64,000 bases of DNA from Janthinobacterium sp. 1_2014MBL_MicDiv (GCF_001865675.1 NZ_CP011319.1:682001-746000); one strand, 5' to 3'. Positions 42,690-53,391 are shown, counted from the stretch's first letter. Notes: a model not told the origin generated them from the letters alone. Numbers and translations: made by a program.

Positions 42690-43142
42690 ATGAGCTTGAA
42701 AGAACAAATTACCGAAGACATGAAAAACGCCATGCGCGCCAAGGAAGCGGGCAAGCTGGGCACGATTCGCCTGTTGCTGGCGGAAATCAAGCGCAAGGAA
42801 GTCGACGAACGCATCGAACTGACGGATGCGCACGTGACGGCCATCGTGGAAAAGATGATCAAGCAGCGCAAGGACTCGATCACCCAGTTCGAAGCGGGTG
42901 GCCGCGCCGACCTGGCCGATATCGAGAAAGCCGAACTGGTGCACCTGACCGGCTACATGCCTGCCGGCCTGTCGGACGAGGAAGTGGCGGCCGAAGTGGC
43001 TGCCGCTGTGGCCGCCTCGGGCGCCGCCGGTCCGCAGGACATGGGCAAGGTGATGGCCATCGTCAAGCCGAAGCTCGCTGGCCGCGCCGACATGACCGTC
43101 GTCTCGGCGCTGGTCAAGAAGGCCCTGACGCCAGCCGCCTAA
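42690..43142 (+). CDS. GatB/YqeY domain protein
   Basis: This 150-residue helical protein matches the YqeY family: MSLKEQITEDMKNAMRAKE, LGTIRLLLAEIKRKEVDER, IKQRKDSITQFEAGGRADLA and a C-terminal GKVMAIVKPKLAGRADM. YqeY resembles the tRNA-binding tail of GatB, part of the amidotransferase that makes Gln-tRNA or Asn-tRNA, but a stand-alone function is not established. It commonly lies between rpsU and dnaG in proteobacteria, as here. Confidence 0.94.
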   Translation: MSLKEQITEDMKNAMRAKEAGKLGTIRLLLAEIKRKEVDERIELTDAHVTAIVEKMIKQRKDSITQFEAGGRADLADIEKAELVHLTGYMPAGLSDEEVAAEVAAAVAASGAAGPQDMGKVMAIVKPKLAGRADMTVVSALVKKALTPAA

Positions 43143-43283
43143 GCGTCATATAGCAGCAAGCGTAGTATCAAGGCTGCCAGCGCCCACGCTGGCAGCCGTT
43201 CAACAGCCCACACGTTGACCTGGCTCAACCTCCGGCCACGTGCGGTAGTATAGTCTGACCTATAACAAGACCCGCCCTAGCCA

Positions 43284-45080
43284 GTGATACCTCAATCCTT
43301 CATTTCCGATTTGCTCAACCGCGTCGATATCGTCGATGTCGTGGGGCGCTATGTGCAACTGAAAAAAGGTGGCGCCAATTTCATGGGCCTGTGCCCGTTC
43401 CACAGTGAAAAGTCGCCCAGCTTTACCGTCAGTCCCACCAAGCAGTTCTATCATTGCTTCGGCTGTGGCGCGCATGGCACCTCGATCGGCTTCCTGATCG
43501 AGTACTCGGGCATGGGTTTCGTCGACGCCGTCAAGGACCTGGCGCAGAACGTGGGCATGGTGGTGCCGGAGGCAGACGACAAGATTCCGCCGGCCCAGCG
43601 CGCGCAGATCCAGGCGCAGAGCCTGGCCCTGTCCGACGCCATGACGCAGGCGTGCGATTACTACCGCGGGCAATTGCGCCATGCGCCGGAAGCCATCGCC
43701 TACCTGAAGAACCGGGGCTTGACGGGCGAAGTGGCCGCTCGCTTCGGCATGGGCTTTGCGCCGGGCGGCTGGGACAACCTGCGTTCCGTCTTCCCCGACT
43801 ACGACGTGGTGGCCCTGGCCGAAGCGGGCCTGGTGATCGACAAGGTCGATGAAGAGGGGAATAACCGCAAGCGCTATGACCGTTTCCGCGAACGCATCAT
43901 GTTTCCGATCCGCAATACCAAGGGGCAAGTCATCGCCTTTGGCGGCCGCGTGCTCGACCATGGTGAACCGAAATACCTGAACTCGCCGGAAACCCCCTTG
44001 TTTTCCAAGGGATTCGAACTCTATGGACTGTTCGAGGCGCGCCAGGCCATCCGCGATGCCGGCTATGTGCTGGTGACGGAAGGCTATATGGACGTGGTGG
44101 CACTGGCGCAAATGGGTTTCCCGCAAGCGGTGGCGACGCTGGGCACGGCGTGCACGCCCACCCACGTGCAAAAACTGCTGCGCCAGACCGACAGCGTGAT
44201 CTTCAGTTTCGATGGCGACAAGGCCGGTCGCCGCGCCGCGCGCCGCGCGCTGGAAGCGAGCCTGGCCCACGTGTCGGACAACAAGACGATCAAGTTCCTG
44301 TTCTTGCCGTCCGAACATGATCCGGACAGCTACATCCGCGAATTTGGCACCGAAGGCTTCGAGCAGCAGGTGCATGAAGCCATGCCGCTGTCGCAATTCC
44401 TGCTCAAGGAAGTGTCGGGCGAGCATGACCTGTCGGAGCCGGAAGGGCGCGCGCGCGTGCAGTTCGACGCCAAGCCGCTGCTGCAGCTGATGGCGCCGTC
44501 ATCGTTGCGGCTGCAGATCGTGCGCGGCCTGGCGCAGCTGACGCAGTCCACGCCGGCCGAAATCGAAGGCTTGTTCGAGCTGGCGAAACCTGTTGCCCTG
44601 GCGCATCGCGCGCCGCCGAAATCGGGCCGTCCCGTGCCGGTCGGGCTGGAATTGAAGATCATGCGCATGCTGGTGGCGCATCCGCCGCTGACCCTGCGCG
44701 TCGATGAGGCGGCGCTGGCCGCCTTCCAGCACCTGGGGCCCGATGCGGCGCACAGCCTGGGGCAGCTGGTGGCCGTGGGCCAGGCGCTCGGCGAGCACGG
44801 CAGTTTTGCCGCGCTGGCGCAGCAGTTGAAGGAGCTGGGCAGCGAATACGACGAGATCATCGGCGAGATCGCGGCCGGCACGGAATCCGATTACGACAGC
44901 GAATTGTCGTGGCTGGTCAGCACCATACGCGAGATCAAATTGAATGCCTTGAAGGCGGAATTGCAGCAATTGTTTGCCTCGGGTTTGCCATCCGAGAAAA
45001 TTGGTGTACGCTACCGCGAAATCATGCAGGAGCAGGGGGCGCTGGAGCGCGAACGCGATGCCGAGTTGGTGAATCGCTAA
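43284..45080 (+). CDS. dnaG: DNA primase DnaG
   Basis: This 598-residue primase makes RNA primers for lagging-strand synthesis. The zinc-binding domain has C37, H40, C58 and C61 (CPFHSEKSPSF, FYHCFGCGAHG). The RNA polymerase core has GFAPGGWDNL, the TOPRIM motifs VTEGYMDVVALAQ and FDGDKAGRRAARRAL, and HDPDSYIREFG. The C-terminal helicase-binding domain ends near residue 598. The start codon is GTG at 43284 (MIPQSFISDLLNRVD), in line with family starts, although the Shine-Dalgarno is poor. Confidence 0.97.
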   Translation: MIPQSFISDLLNRVDIVDVVGRYVQLKKGGANFMGLCPFHSEKSPSFTVSPTKQFYHCFGCGAHGTSIGFLIEYSGMGFVDAVKDLAQNVGMVVPEADDKIPPAQRAQIQAQSLALSDAMTQACDYYRGQLRHAPEAIAYLKNRGLTGEVAARFGMGFAPGGWDNLRSVFPDYDVVALAEAGLVIDKVDEEGNNRKRYDRFRERIMFPIRNTKGQVIAFGGRVLDHGEPKYLNSPETPLFSKGFELYGLFEARQAIRDAGYVLVTEGYMDVVALAQMGFPQAVATLGTACTPTHVQKLLRQTDSVIFSFDGDKAGRRAARRALEASLAHVSDNKTIKFLFLPSEHDPDSYIREFGTEGFEQQVHEAMPLSQFLLKEVSGEHDLSEPEGRARVQFDAKPLLQLMAPSSLRLQIVRGLAQLTQSTPAEIEGLFELAKPVALAHRAPPKSGRPVPVGLELKIMRMLVAHPPLTLRVDEAALAAFQHLGPDAAHSLGQLVAVGQALGEHGSFAALAQQLKELGSEYDEIIGEIAAGTESDYDSELSWLVSTIREIKLNALKAELQQLFASGLPSEKIGVRYREIMQEQGALERERDAELVNR

Positions 45081-45546
45081 TCTTGCCCTGAGGGTATGGC
45101 GCGCACTGGAAAAACATTTTTCGCGTGCTATAATTAAATGCTAAGTATTGTGTGCTTTGGCAAGCTAGTTCTGTTTCGTAAATAGTATTTGTTTTCAGTA
45201 AGTTAGGCTCTTGATCGGCGCGGAAGATCGTGTCGGCAGCCAGGGCCAACTGGCGTTTTCGGCGTTGCAGGCAAGGCTTGCAGACGCTGGCAAGCCGCGC
45301 CAGGCTCTCGCTCCCAACGCGGTCGGATGCAGAATTTTCTGCCGAACACGGCTGGCGACAGTCGGTGGACAGGAAGTGCTGCGTATCCCGCGGATCGTGG
45401 CCGATGAGGTGTAAGTAACGTAACAGTGTCGAATTTGCGTAGTCGGCAGGTTCGAAGATGGTGGTTCCCGCAGGTAGACAGGGAACTGGCAGCAAACTTT
45501 ATCCTAATCCACCGTAAAGCAAGTCGTTGTGTAATCGAAAGCGCCT
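45081..45546. other. 466-nt dnaG-rpoD gap with promoter and long rpoD leader
   Basis: No gene is supported in this gap; the short open frames start with TTG or ATG without Shine-Dalgarno sites. It holds the promoter at 45106-45134 and a leader of about 400 nt. Within the leader GGCTTGC (45275-45281) pairs perfectly with GCAAGCC (45290-45296). The leader length is unusual for a housekeeping sigma gene. Confidence 0.6.
45106..45134 (+). promoter_or_regulatory. Internal extended -10 promoter for rpoD
   Basis: TGCTATAAT has a perfect -10 hexamer TATAAT (45129-45134) with TG at 45126-45127. The -35 at 17-bp spacing is CTGGAA (45106-45111), a partial match. It lies just after the dnaG stop and 413 nt before the rpoD start, and would allow rpoD transcription independent of rpsU-dnaG. 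Confidence 0.65.
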
Positions 45547-47787
<2,241 letters not shown>

Positions 47788-47800
47788 ACGCCAATAGGGC

Positions 47801-47829
47801 TTGACGTGCGCCCCTGATACCCCTATCCT
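47801..47829 (+). promoter_or_regulatory. Promoter of the CAT-anticodon tRNA gene
   Basis: TTGACG (47801-47806) and TATCCT (47824-47829) are separated by 17 bp. A GC-rich stretch (CGCGTG) follows, typical of stringently controlled stable-RNA promoters. Transcription would start near 47836, 60 nt before the tRNA. Confidence 0.6.
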
Positions 47830-47895
47830 CGCGTGTCCGTTTCCAAAACGGCCGCGCGAGGCGGGCATCAAGAGCGCCGCCCCGCCGCAGTCCCC

Positions 47896-47974
<79 letters not shown>

Positions 47975-47996
47975 GAATTTAGCAGGAATAGAACGA

Positions 47997-48026
47997 GCCC
48001 CGGCGGGCAACTGCCGGGGCTTTTTT
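47997..48026 (+). terminator. Intrinsic terminator after the tRNA
   Basis: GCCCCGGC (47997-48004) and GCCGGGGC (48013-48020) form a perfect 8-bp stem with an 8-nt loop, followed by six T residues (48021-48026). It is 22 nt after the tRNA CCA. Confidence 0.92.
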
Positions 48027-48076
48027 CATGCTGTCGTACAATCGCGGCATGGCGATTTGATGAAAGATGAAACGAG

Positions 48077-48412
48077 ATGACGGCTGAAGTGACGATTGAA
48101 GATGTCGTGGTGGGCGATGGCAAGGCGGCGGCACGCGGCGCGCTGATCACGGCGCATTACCGGGGCTGGCTGGAAGATGGCACGGAGTTTGATTCGTCGC
48201 ACCGGCGCGGCGAGCCTTTCCGCTGCGTGTTGAGCAATAACAAGGTGATCCAGGGCTGGATACTGGGTTTGCAAGGCATGCAGGTCGGTGGCACGCGCAA
48301 GCTGTGGGTGCCGGCGCAGCTGGCATATGGCGAGCGGCAGGTGGGATTGATTCCGCCGAATGCCAATTTGATGTTCGAGATTGCATTGCTGGAAGTGCTG
48401 ACGCGCGACTGA
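48077..48412 (+). CDS. FKBP-type peptidyl-prolyl cis-trans isomerase
   Basis: This 111-residue single-domain isomerase speeds cis-trans change of X-Pro bonds. The FKBP motifs are present: ITAHYRGWLEDGTEFDSSH, the VIQGWILGLQGMQVGGTRK active-site strand and loop, and the C-terminal PPNANLMFEIALLEV. There is no signal peptide, so it is cytoplasmic. The flap loop PAQLAYGERQVGLIPPNA matches FKBP members of this size. It is monocistronic, downstream of the tRNA terminator. Confidence 0.94.
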   Translation: MTAEVTIEDVVVGDGKAAARGALITAHYRGWLEDGTEFDSSHRRGEPFRCVLSNNKVIQGWILGLQGMQVGGTRKLWVPAQLAYGERQVGLIPPNANLMFEIALLEVLTRD

Positions 48413-48427
48413 TGTGTAGGCGCGCAG

Positions 48428-48916
48428 TCAGGCGGGCAGCACATCGGCTTTCATGCCGGTTTTCTGCATGAGCAGCCGCTCGATATCGGTGCGCAGCGCC
48501 TGTTGCGTGGGGAAATTTGCATAGCGCAAGGTGACATAGCCCGCCTGCCTCAGCATGGCGTCGCGCTCCCGATCCTGGCGCGCGCGGCCGGCGTGGCTGC
48601 GGTCGTCGAGCTCGATTACGGCGATGACGTGCAGTTGCTGGCTGCACAGGACAAAATCGGCGACCTTGCGGTCGAAACGGTTTCTGTTGGCCCAGCCTTT
48701 TGCCGTCACCAGCGCGGAAAACGCCACTTGCGCCAGTACCGTGCATTCCGGCAAGGCCGCCTGCAGCAGGCGGTACATCCGCTGCTCGCGCGCCGTCATG
48801 ACGGGTTTTCTTTGCAGCCGCAGCAGCATACGGGACTTACTGTTCCCGCGCATGGCCAGCATGGCAAGGAGCAGGAGCAGTGCCGCGATGGCGATCAGGA
48901 CGGTGTAGGGCGGCAT
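48428..48916 (-). CDS. DUF2726 domain protein, membrane-anchored
   Basis: This 162-residue protein has one N-terminal helix (VLIAIAALLLLLAMLAM) and a DUF2726 domain: MTAREQRMYRLLQAALPECTVLAQVAFSAL with VADFVLC and VIAVIELDDRSHAG. The D-X(n)-E-L-D pattern and the following basic residues resemble the PD-(D/E)XK nuclease core seen in DUF2726 and NERD-like proteins. Whether it cuts nucleic acid is not known. It lies alone between FKBP (convergent) and the yjjG gene. Confidence 0.82.
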   Translation of the reverse strand: MPPYTVLIAIAALLLLLAMLAMRGNSKSRMLLRLQRKPVMTAREQRMYRLLQAALPECTVLAQVAFSALVTAKGWANRNRFDRKVADFVLCSQQLHVIAVIELDDRSHAGRARQDRERDAMLRQAGYVTLRYANFPTQQALRTDIERLLMQKTGMKADVLPA

Positions 48917-49011
48917 GGGCTGGCACCAGGATGGAAAATCCTGATAGTACGCGAGAAGCGGCGTGTTTTCGTGCCGCGCCAGCGTATTTCAGGCGGTGCG
49001 CTTGTCGCCGA

Positions 49012-49725
49012 TCAAGCCCGTTTCAGCTTGACCGGCAGCGCGTCGAGCACCGGCACGATGTCATGCAGGCTGGCTACTTCATAGGTCGGCGTGGCGGCCG
49101 AGGTATTGGCCATGCGGTCCGGGTTGAACCAGCAGCTGTCGATGCCATAGCGGTTGGCGCCGAGGATGTCGGCGTCGAGCCGGTCGCCGATGATGATGGC
49201 CGCGTCCTTGCTGAACGGGCGCGCCATGTTGGCGGCATAGTCGAAAAAGCGTACATCGGGCTTGGCATGCCCGCACGCTTCGGAGGTGGCGACGAAGGAA
49301 ATGTAGTCGCTCAGGCCGGATGCGGCGATGCGCCGGTTCTGGATGGCTTCGACGCCGTTGGTGATGATGCCCACTTCGCCGATGGCTGACAGGGCTTCGC
49401 AGACTTGTCTGGCGCCATCGATGAGCACGACCGTGTCGGGCAGGGAGTCCAGATACAGGCGGCTGGCCAGTTCCGGGTCCAGGTCGATGGCGTTTTCCTG
49501 GAAGGACTTGCGGAAGCGTTCCACTTTCAGGAAGTCCTTGGTCACGGTGCCGGTTTCGAAACGTTTCCACAGATCGACATTGATTTCCTGGTAGCGCGTA
49601 AACAGGGCATCGATGCCGTCGCGCAAGCCCAGGGTCTGCATGGTGTGCAGGAACGAGCGTTTTTCGGACGCCCTGAAATCGAGTAGGGTATCGTCTAGGT
49701 CAAACAGGAATAAGCTGTACTTCAT
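49012..49725 (-). CDS. yjjG: YjjG-family HAD nucleotidase
   Basis: This 237-residue haloacid-dehalogenase-fold enzyme removes phosphate from noncanonical pyrimidine nucleotides and so protects against mutagenic bases. Motifs: I, FLFDLDDTLLDF with the two catalytic Asp; II, IITNGVEAIQNRR; III, Lys in CGHAKPDVRFFDYA; IV, IIIGDRLDADILGAN. The ATG at 49725 (MKYSLFLFDLDD) fits the family; in-frame starts further up (49752, 49800) lack support. It is divergent from the gene at 49870. Confidence 0.92.
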   Translation of the reverse strand: MKYSLFLFDLDDTLLDFRASEKRSFLHTMQTLGLRDGIDALFTRYQEINVDLWKRFETGTVTKDFLKVERFRKSFQENAIDLDPELASRLYLDSLPDTVVLIDGARQVCEALSAIGEVGIITNGVEAIQNRRIAASGLSDYISFVATSEACGHAKPDVRFFDYAANMARPFSKDAAIIIGDRLDADILGANRYGIDSCWFNPDRMANTSAATPTYEVASLHDIVPVLDALPVKLKRA

Positions 49726-49869
49726 GGCGTGTCTTGAAAGCGGTGGATCCATCTTGCATGGTAGCACGTACTGATGAGTCCGGATGGCTGTCCCACGCAC
49801 GGGACGCCTGTCTGCGGGGCCGTGCGATCGGCTACAATCGCCGCCACCCGTGTGCCTTGTTTATTTCCC

Positions 49870-50388
49870 ATGATCCTGACCACCGACGCTTGCCGGCCGC
49901 TCCAGCTTGAGCCGGACTGGCCATTTTTCGATGCCGATTTTCATGTCACGGCACAGATGCGGGCACAGGTGCGCGCGCTCACGCCAGACGCCGCGGCGCG
50001 GCTGTGGACGCGCCATGTCTCTGCGCATCCGGACGAGACCCATCCGATGCATTTATCCAGCGGACATCGCCTGGGCCCGACGGTTTGCGGACCGGATTGG
50101 CAAGCGGAGTTCGATGCCGTGTCCTTCGAGCATCCTGCGTCACAGGGCAGCGTGGCCGCATTTCTCATCGGCCATTTCCATGGCGTCGTCGCAGACCCCC
50201 TCTTTTTCATCGCCAGCCGGTCGCTCGCCTATGTGCTGACGCGAGCCGCGCTTGCCGCATGCTGGCCTTGCCTGTTGACCCTGTCCGATGAAGGGCCATT
50301 GCTGTACCAGCCGGTCACGGGAAAGTTCGTCTGGTTTCGGCCGCACGGGGCGTTGGCGGCTGGCGGCGACAAACTGGCGGCCGTTTAG
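49870..50388 (+). CDS. Hypothetical protein, possibly DUF2947-like
   Basis: This 172-residue protein begins MILTTDACRPLQLEPDWPFF and has AAARLWTRHVSAHPDETHPM, FLIGHFHGVVADPLFFIASR and a C-terminal LTLSDEGPLLYQPVTGKFVW. The last part resembles DUF2947 proteins, which is a weak match from memory. There is no signal peptide or clear catalytic motif. The ATG at 49870 is the first with a good coding context; an in-frame ATG at 49774 lies in the shared upstream region of yjjG. Function unknown. Confidence 0.65.
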   Translation: MILTTDACRPLQLEPDWPFFDADFHVTAQMRAQVRALTPDAAARLWTRHVSAHPDETHPMHLSSGHRLGPTVCGPDWQAEFDAVSFEHPASQGSVAAFLIGHFHGVVADPLFFIASRSLAYVLTRAALAACWPCLLTLSDEGPLLYQPVTGKFVWFRPHGALAAGGDKLAAV

Positions 50389-50449
50389 GCGCTGCAGCAG
50401 CTGCTTGCCGTGTCATGGCCGTCATGGGAAACCGGCAGCGCGAACGGCT

Positions 50450-50818
50450 TCATTCGACCACCGCATAGCGCTCCGGGCGATTCGACGGTCCCGCCGCCGA
50501 ACGGCCAAAGTGAATCACGCGGGCGCCGGGTTTGTGGTTGCGCCGCTGGTCGAAAATTTCGATGCCGCCGGGTACCTGGCGGATAAACAGCGCGGCATGG
50601 TTGCCATGCCGCAGATGTTGATAGCGACCGTTGACGAAGGTGGCAATCACCGTGCCTTTCACAATGCCCCCTTTTTTCAGCAGGTCGGGCACGCTGGCAC
50701 CTTCGCGCCATAGTGAGGAGGCCCGGGCGCCAGCGAGATGCTGGACCAGGGTGTCGCACTGTCCATTTTCCACGACTTCTTTTTGCCTGGCGTAATCGGC
50801 GCGCGCAATGTACGGCAT
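50450..50818 (-). CDS. BPSL0067-family protein, putative cysteine amidase
   Basis: This 122-residue protein matches the BPSL0067 family. It has NGQCDTLVQHLAGA with C21, then GTVIATFVNGRYQHL and HGNHAALFIRQ with H74, and DQRRNHKPGARVIHFG at the end. The Cys-then-His order in these contexts resembles NlpC/P60 or CHAP peptidoglycan amidases, so cleavage of cell-wall peptides is plausible. No signal peptide is visible, which would fit a type VI secretion effector or a toxin; no secretion or immunity gene is adjacent. The ATG at 50818 has GGGGAG at a good distance; the frame extends 58 codons upstream without a good start. Confidence 0.75.
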   Translation of the reverse strand: MPYIARADYARQKEVVENGQCDTLVQHLAGARASSLWREGASVPDLLKKGGIVKGTVIATFVNGRYQHLRHGNHAALFIRQVPGGIEIFDQRRNHKPGARVIHFGRSAAGPSNRPERYAVVE

Positions 50819-50945
50819 GCAATTGCTCCCCGTGGTGGACGATGGCGCAAGCATGCGCCAGATGCGTGCGCGCGTCTTGATACGTACACGGAGAAATGCG
50901 CGGTATTGATGTGCATCATGGCAGCGTTTCAGCATGCCAGCCGTC

Positions 50946-51449
50946 TTACATCCCCACCCACCAGTTGAGCAGGGTTTCATCATCGTCGTCATCGAGGTTG
51001 ACGTAGATGTTGGCGAAGTACCATTCCACGCCCGTCGTTTCGCGGAAGGCGTCGAAGGGGGCGTTGACGTTGTAGATGCCGTGGTGTCCCGGCACGCTGA
51101 AGGTCAGGTTGCCCTTGTACTGGCCATCCATGGTGCCGCCCAGCTGGCTTTGCACGTCGCGTTCGAGCTGCTCGACGGCGGCCTGGTCGACGGCATCGGC
51201 GTAGATCTGGATGCAGAAGTTGCCGCCGCGCTTCAAGACTTCGGCGCGGGCGAGCGGGTCGGCGATGCTGACGATGTCGCCGCGCGCCAGGTTCAGGGTC
51301 AGGCCTGGCGAGGCCAGCAGTTCGTAGACGTGCTCGTCGATCTGGCGCGCCGGCAGGGTTTCATACACGGGCCCGTCTTTATTTTCACCTGCCAGCACGC
51401 GGATGTGCGGCAGTCCTTCGCAATTGATCTCTTCCATTCCTGCTTTCAT
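50946..51449 (-). CDS. DUF4265-like protein
   Basis: This 167-residue acidic protein contains GENKDGPVYETLPARQIDEH, LASPGLTLNLARGDIVSIAD and a C-terminal WYFANIYVNLDDDDDETLLN. The middle resembles DUF4265, a family of unknown function; the match is moderate. There is no signal peptide. The start at 51449 (MKAGMEEINCEG) is favoured over 51437, which has no spacing to a Shine-Dalgarno. It is divergent from the GFA gene with an 84-nt gap. Confidence 0.7.
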   Translation of the reverse strand: MKAGMEEINCEGLPHIRVLAGENKDGPVYETLPARQIDEHVYELLASPGLTLNLARGDIVSIADPLARAEVLKRGGNFCIQIYADAVDQAAVEQLERDVQSQLGGTMDGQYKGNLTFSVPGHHGIYNVNAPFDAFRETTGVEWYFANIYVNLDDDDDETLLNWWVGM

Positions 51450-51533
51450 GATGCCTGGGCCAACCCCAGTACTGTGGTGTGTGGCAATATTGTACCGGGT
51501 ACCTGTCGTTGGGCTAACGCAGAAGGGAATACG

Positions 51534-51923
51534 ATGGAAAACGTGGTACAGGCGGGCGGCTGCTTGTGTGGCGCCGTGCGCTTCGAGGTGACGGGCGTGG
51601 GCGCCAATCCGCATGGCTGCGCCTGCCGTAATTGCCAGCGGCACACGGGGGCGCTGACGGCCGCGTGGGTGGAGTTTGCACGCGATCAAGTGCGCTGGAC
51701 GGGCACGGCCGGCGCGCCGGCGAGGTACCGTTCTTCCGCTTATTCCAGCCGCGCCTTTTGCGTCACTTGCGGCAGCTCCATCGGCGCCATCGATGATGCG
51801 CCGACGGTGGCCTTGCTGGTGGGCAGTTTCGACGATCCCGGCCAGGCGGCGTTCGCGCCAGCGTATCACTCGTTCGAGGATGGCGTACCCGGCTGGTGGC
51901 CGAACGGCGTCGTCGCGGATTAA
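51534..51923 (+). CDS. GFA (glutathione-dependent formaldehyde-activating) family protein
   Basis: This 129-residue zinc protein has the GFA ligands: GGCLCGAVRFEV at the N-terminus, HGCACRNCQRHTG (CXXC-type pair) and FCVTCGSS. These Cys residues bind two zinc ions in the family. Members assist formaldehyde detoxification or have unknown roles; no adhC/frmA gene is nearby. The ATG at 51534 follows GAAGGGAATACG. The gene's stop overlaps the lipocalin-like gene on the other strand by 4 nt. Confidence 0.88.
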   Translation: MENVVQAGGCLCGAVRFEVTGVGANPHGCACRNCQRHTGALTAAWVEFARDQVRWTGTAGAPARYRSSAYSSRAFCVTCGSSIGAIDDAPTVALLVGSFDDPGQAAFAPAYHSFEDGVPGWWPNGVVAD

Positions 51924-52387
51924 GCGTATTCGGCGGGTGCCACGGCGCGTTTCCAGCGCAGGTGGGCGATCACTTCGCGTCCGCGTGCCAGCATCGGTGT
52001 GTAGGTGCTCAGGTGCAAGATATCACCATCGAGGCGGGCTACGCGCTGTTGCACCTGGCCTATCCAGTTGGGGAACAGCGACAGCTCCACGCAGTGGCTG
52101 AGCAAGCCTAGTTGTTCATCGACGTGGTAGGGGCCGGAATAGCTGAGGTAAGCGCTCGCTGCATCGCGGAACTCGTCGGCGCTGGCCTGGTAGAGATCGC
52201 CACCCGGAAATGGCTTGCGGCCCCGGCGCATCAGCTGCGCGGCCATGTAGCCGTCCGGTGCATACAAGATGGTGCCTTGCGCATCCTCGCCCATCGGGTA
52301 GGAGGCGTGCGATTCTCCCACCGCAGTTTCCGTGTAGGACTGCAGTTGCCAGGTGCCGATCAATTGCGCGCGTAATGTGCCGCCCAT
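51920..52387 (-). CDS. Lipocalin-like domain protein
   Basis: This 155-residue protein has the lipocalin_5-like pattern LIGTWQLQSYTETAVGE at the N-terminus, a TILYAPDGYMAAQLMRRG strand pair, YLSYSGPYHVDEQ and a late LHLSTYTPM. The small barrel would bind a hydrophobic ligand. Polyketide and aromatic compound pathways often encode such proteins, but no such pathway is adjacent here. The ATG at 52387 has a strong AAGGAG site 6 nt upstream; an upstream in-frame start at 52438 is not needed. No signal peptide. Confidence 0.83.
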   Translation of the reverse strand: MGGTLRAQLIGTWQLQSYTETAVGESHASYPMGEDAQGTILYAPDGYMAAQLMRRGRKPFPGGDLYQASADEFRDAASAYLSYSGPYHVDEQLGLLSHCVELSLFPNWIGQVQQRVARLDGDILHLSTYTPMLARGREVIAHLRWKRAVAPAEYA

Positions 52388-52483
52388 CGCATACTCCTTG
52401 AGGTTGGTCAAAGTATGTTGCAGTGCACATTGAATCACAGGGATTATTTCCGTGCCGCACGTTTTAAATGGCTGGCGGACATG

Positions 52484-52507
52484 AAAAAAGCACGCCGCAG
52501 CGTGCTT
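52484..52507 (-). terminator. Terminator after the outer-membrane protein gene
   Basis: On the minus strand an AAGCACGC/GCGTGCTT stem (52488-52495 with 52500-52507) with a 4-nt loop runs into a T tract (A run at 52484-52489 on the plus strand). It is 34 nt after the stop of the gene at 52541. Confidence 0.85.
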
Positions 52508-52540
52508 GGGGGGGCATGGCCTGGCGCGTTCGCGCCGGGC

Positions 52541-53203
52541 TTAGAAGCGGTAGGTGGCGCTGATGCGCAGCACCGGGTAAGCCTTGAAATCCTTGACCTT
52601 GTCGGCCAGTTTTTCGTTTTCAGCGGCAACGTCCGTTTTCAGGGCGGCGCATACGAGCGGGTCGCAGCCGGTATTGCGCAGCGAGGTGCTTGGTGAACCC
52701 TGGAACAGCACGCCTATATCGCTGGAAATGCCCCAGCCGGCTTCTTTTACCGGGTTGCCCCAGCCGATGCCGATGTAGGGAGCGACCTTGCGGAAGTCGA
52801 TGGTGCCGTCCAGCTGGCCTGCGCTGGCTGCCGTGTAGGTGTTGCCATTGAGCGTGTAGCTGCCGGTTTTGTTCGGCTTGCCTTTGGCATCGATCTTATT
52901 GCCGTTGTACACGACACCAGCGCTCACGCGGAAGGCGCCGTCCATGGGGAAGTAATCGAGCAGGGCGTCGAAGGTGCGCAGCTTGAGCTTCAGCTTGTAG
53001 TCGACGTCGTCGGTGCTGGAGTCGTAGGAGTAGTTCAGGAAGCCGACGCCGAAACGGGCATTCAGGTTCGATTGCAGTGGCACGCTCAGGTGTGCGCCCA
53101 CGCCCGTGGTGCCCACGTCGGCCGAGATGGCCATTTCTGCCTGGGCTTGGCTTGCGCAGAACATGCCAGCCAGCAAGGTGGCGATCAGGTGTTGCTGTTT
53201 CAT
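52541..53203 (-). CDS. Outer-membrane beta-barrel protein
   Basis: This 220-residue protein has a signal peptide (MKQQHLIATLLAGMFCASQAQA) and alternating hydrophobic strands (NARFGVGFLNYSYDSS, KLKLKLRTFDALLDYF, FRVSAGVVYNGNK). The C-terminal residue is Phe in ISATYRF, the usual signal for BAM insertion. Two Cys residues (CDPLVC) lie in one periplasmic or extracellular loop. It is like small OmpW/OmpA-type barrels, but no exact family is certain. A good terminator follows the gene and an inverted repeat at 53250-53271 lies upstream. Confidence 0.85.
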   Translation of the reverse strand: MKQQHLIATLLAGMFCASQAQAEMAISADVGTTGVGAHLSVPLQSNLNARFGVGFLNYSYDSSTDDVDYKLKLKLRTFDALLDYFPMDGAFRVSAGVVYNGNKIDAKGKPNKTGSYTLNGNTYTAASAGQLDGTIDFRKVAPYIGIGWGNPVKEAGWGISSDIGVLFQGSPSTSLRNTGCDPLVCAALKTDVAAENEKLADKVKDFKAYPVLRISATYRF

Positions 53204-53249
53204 GCTTACGGACTCCAGTCGTTAATCTAACTACGCGATAAATATTCCA

Positions 53250-53271
53250 TGTGGGAACTAAAGTTTCCACA
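53250..53271. promoter_or_regulatory. Inverted repeat upstream of the outer-membrane protein gene
   Basis: TGTGGGAAC (53250-53258) and GTTTCCACA (53263-53271) match as inverted repeats at 8 of 9 positions across a TAAA spacer. The site is 47-68 nt upstream of the gene's start, over the expected promoter. A repressor site is possible; the factor is unknown. Confidence 0.45.
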
Positions 53272-53391
53272 GGGAAATTTCTTCGAGGATGATAGAGCCT
53301 GGAATGACGTATGGCAAGATGAAGCGGAGGCTGGCAGGGCAAGGTGTTGCTTTCCTGCCGCAACACGGCTCCGCCAGCTTGTGATCGCTGT

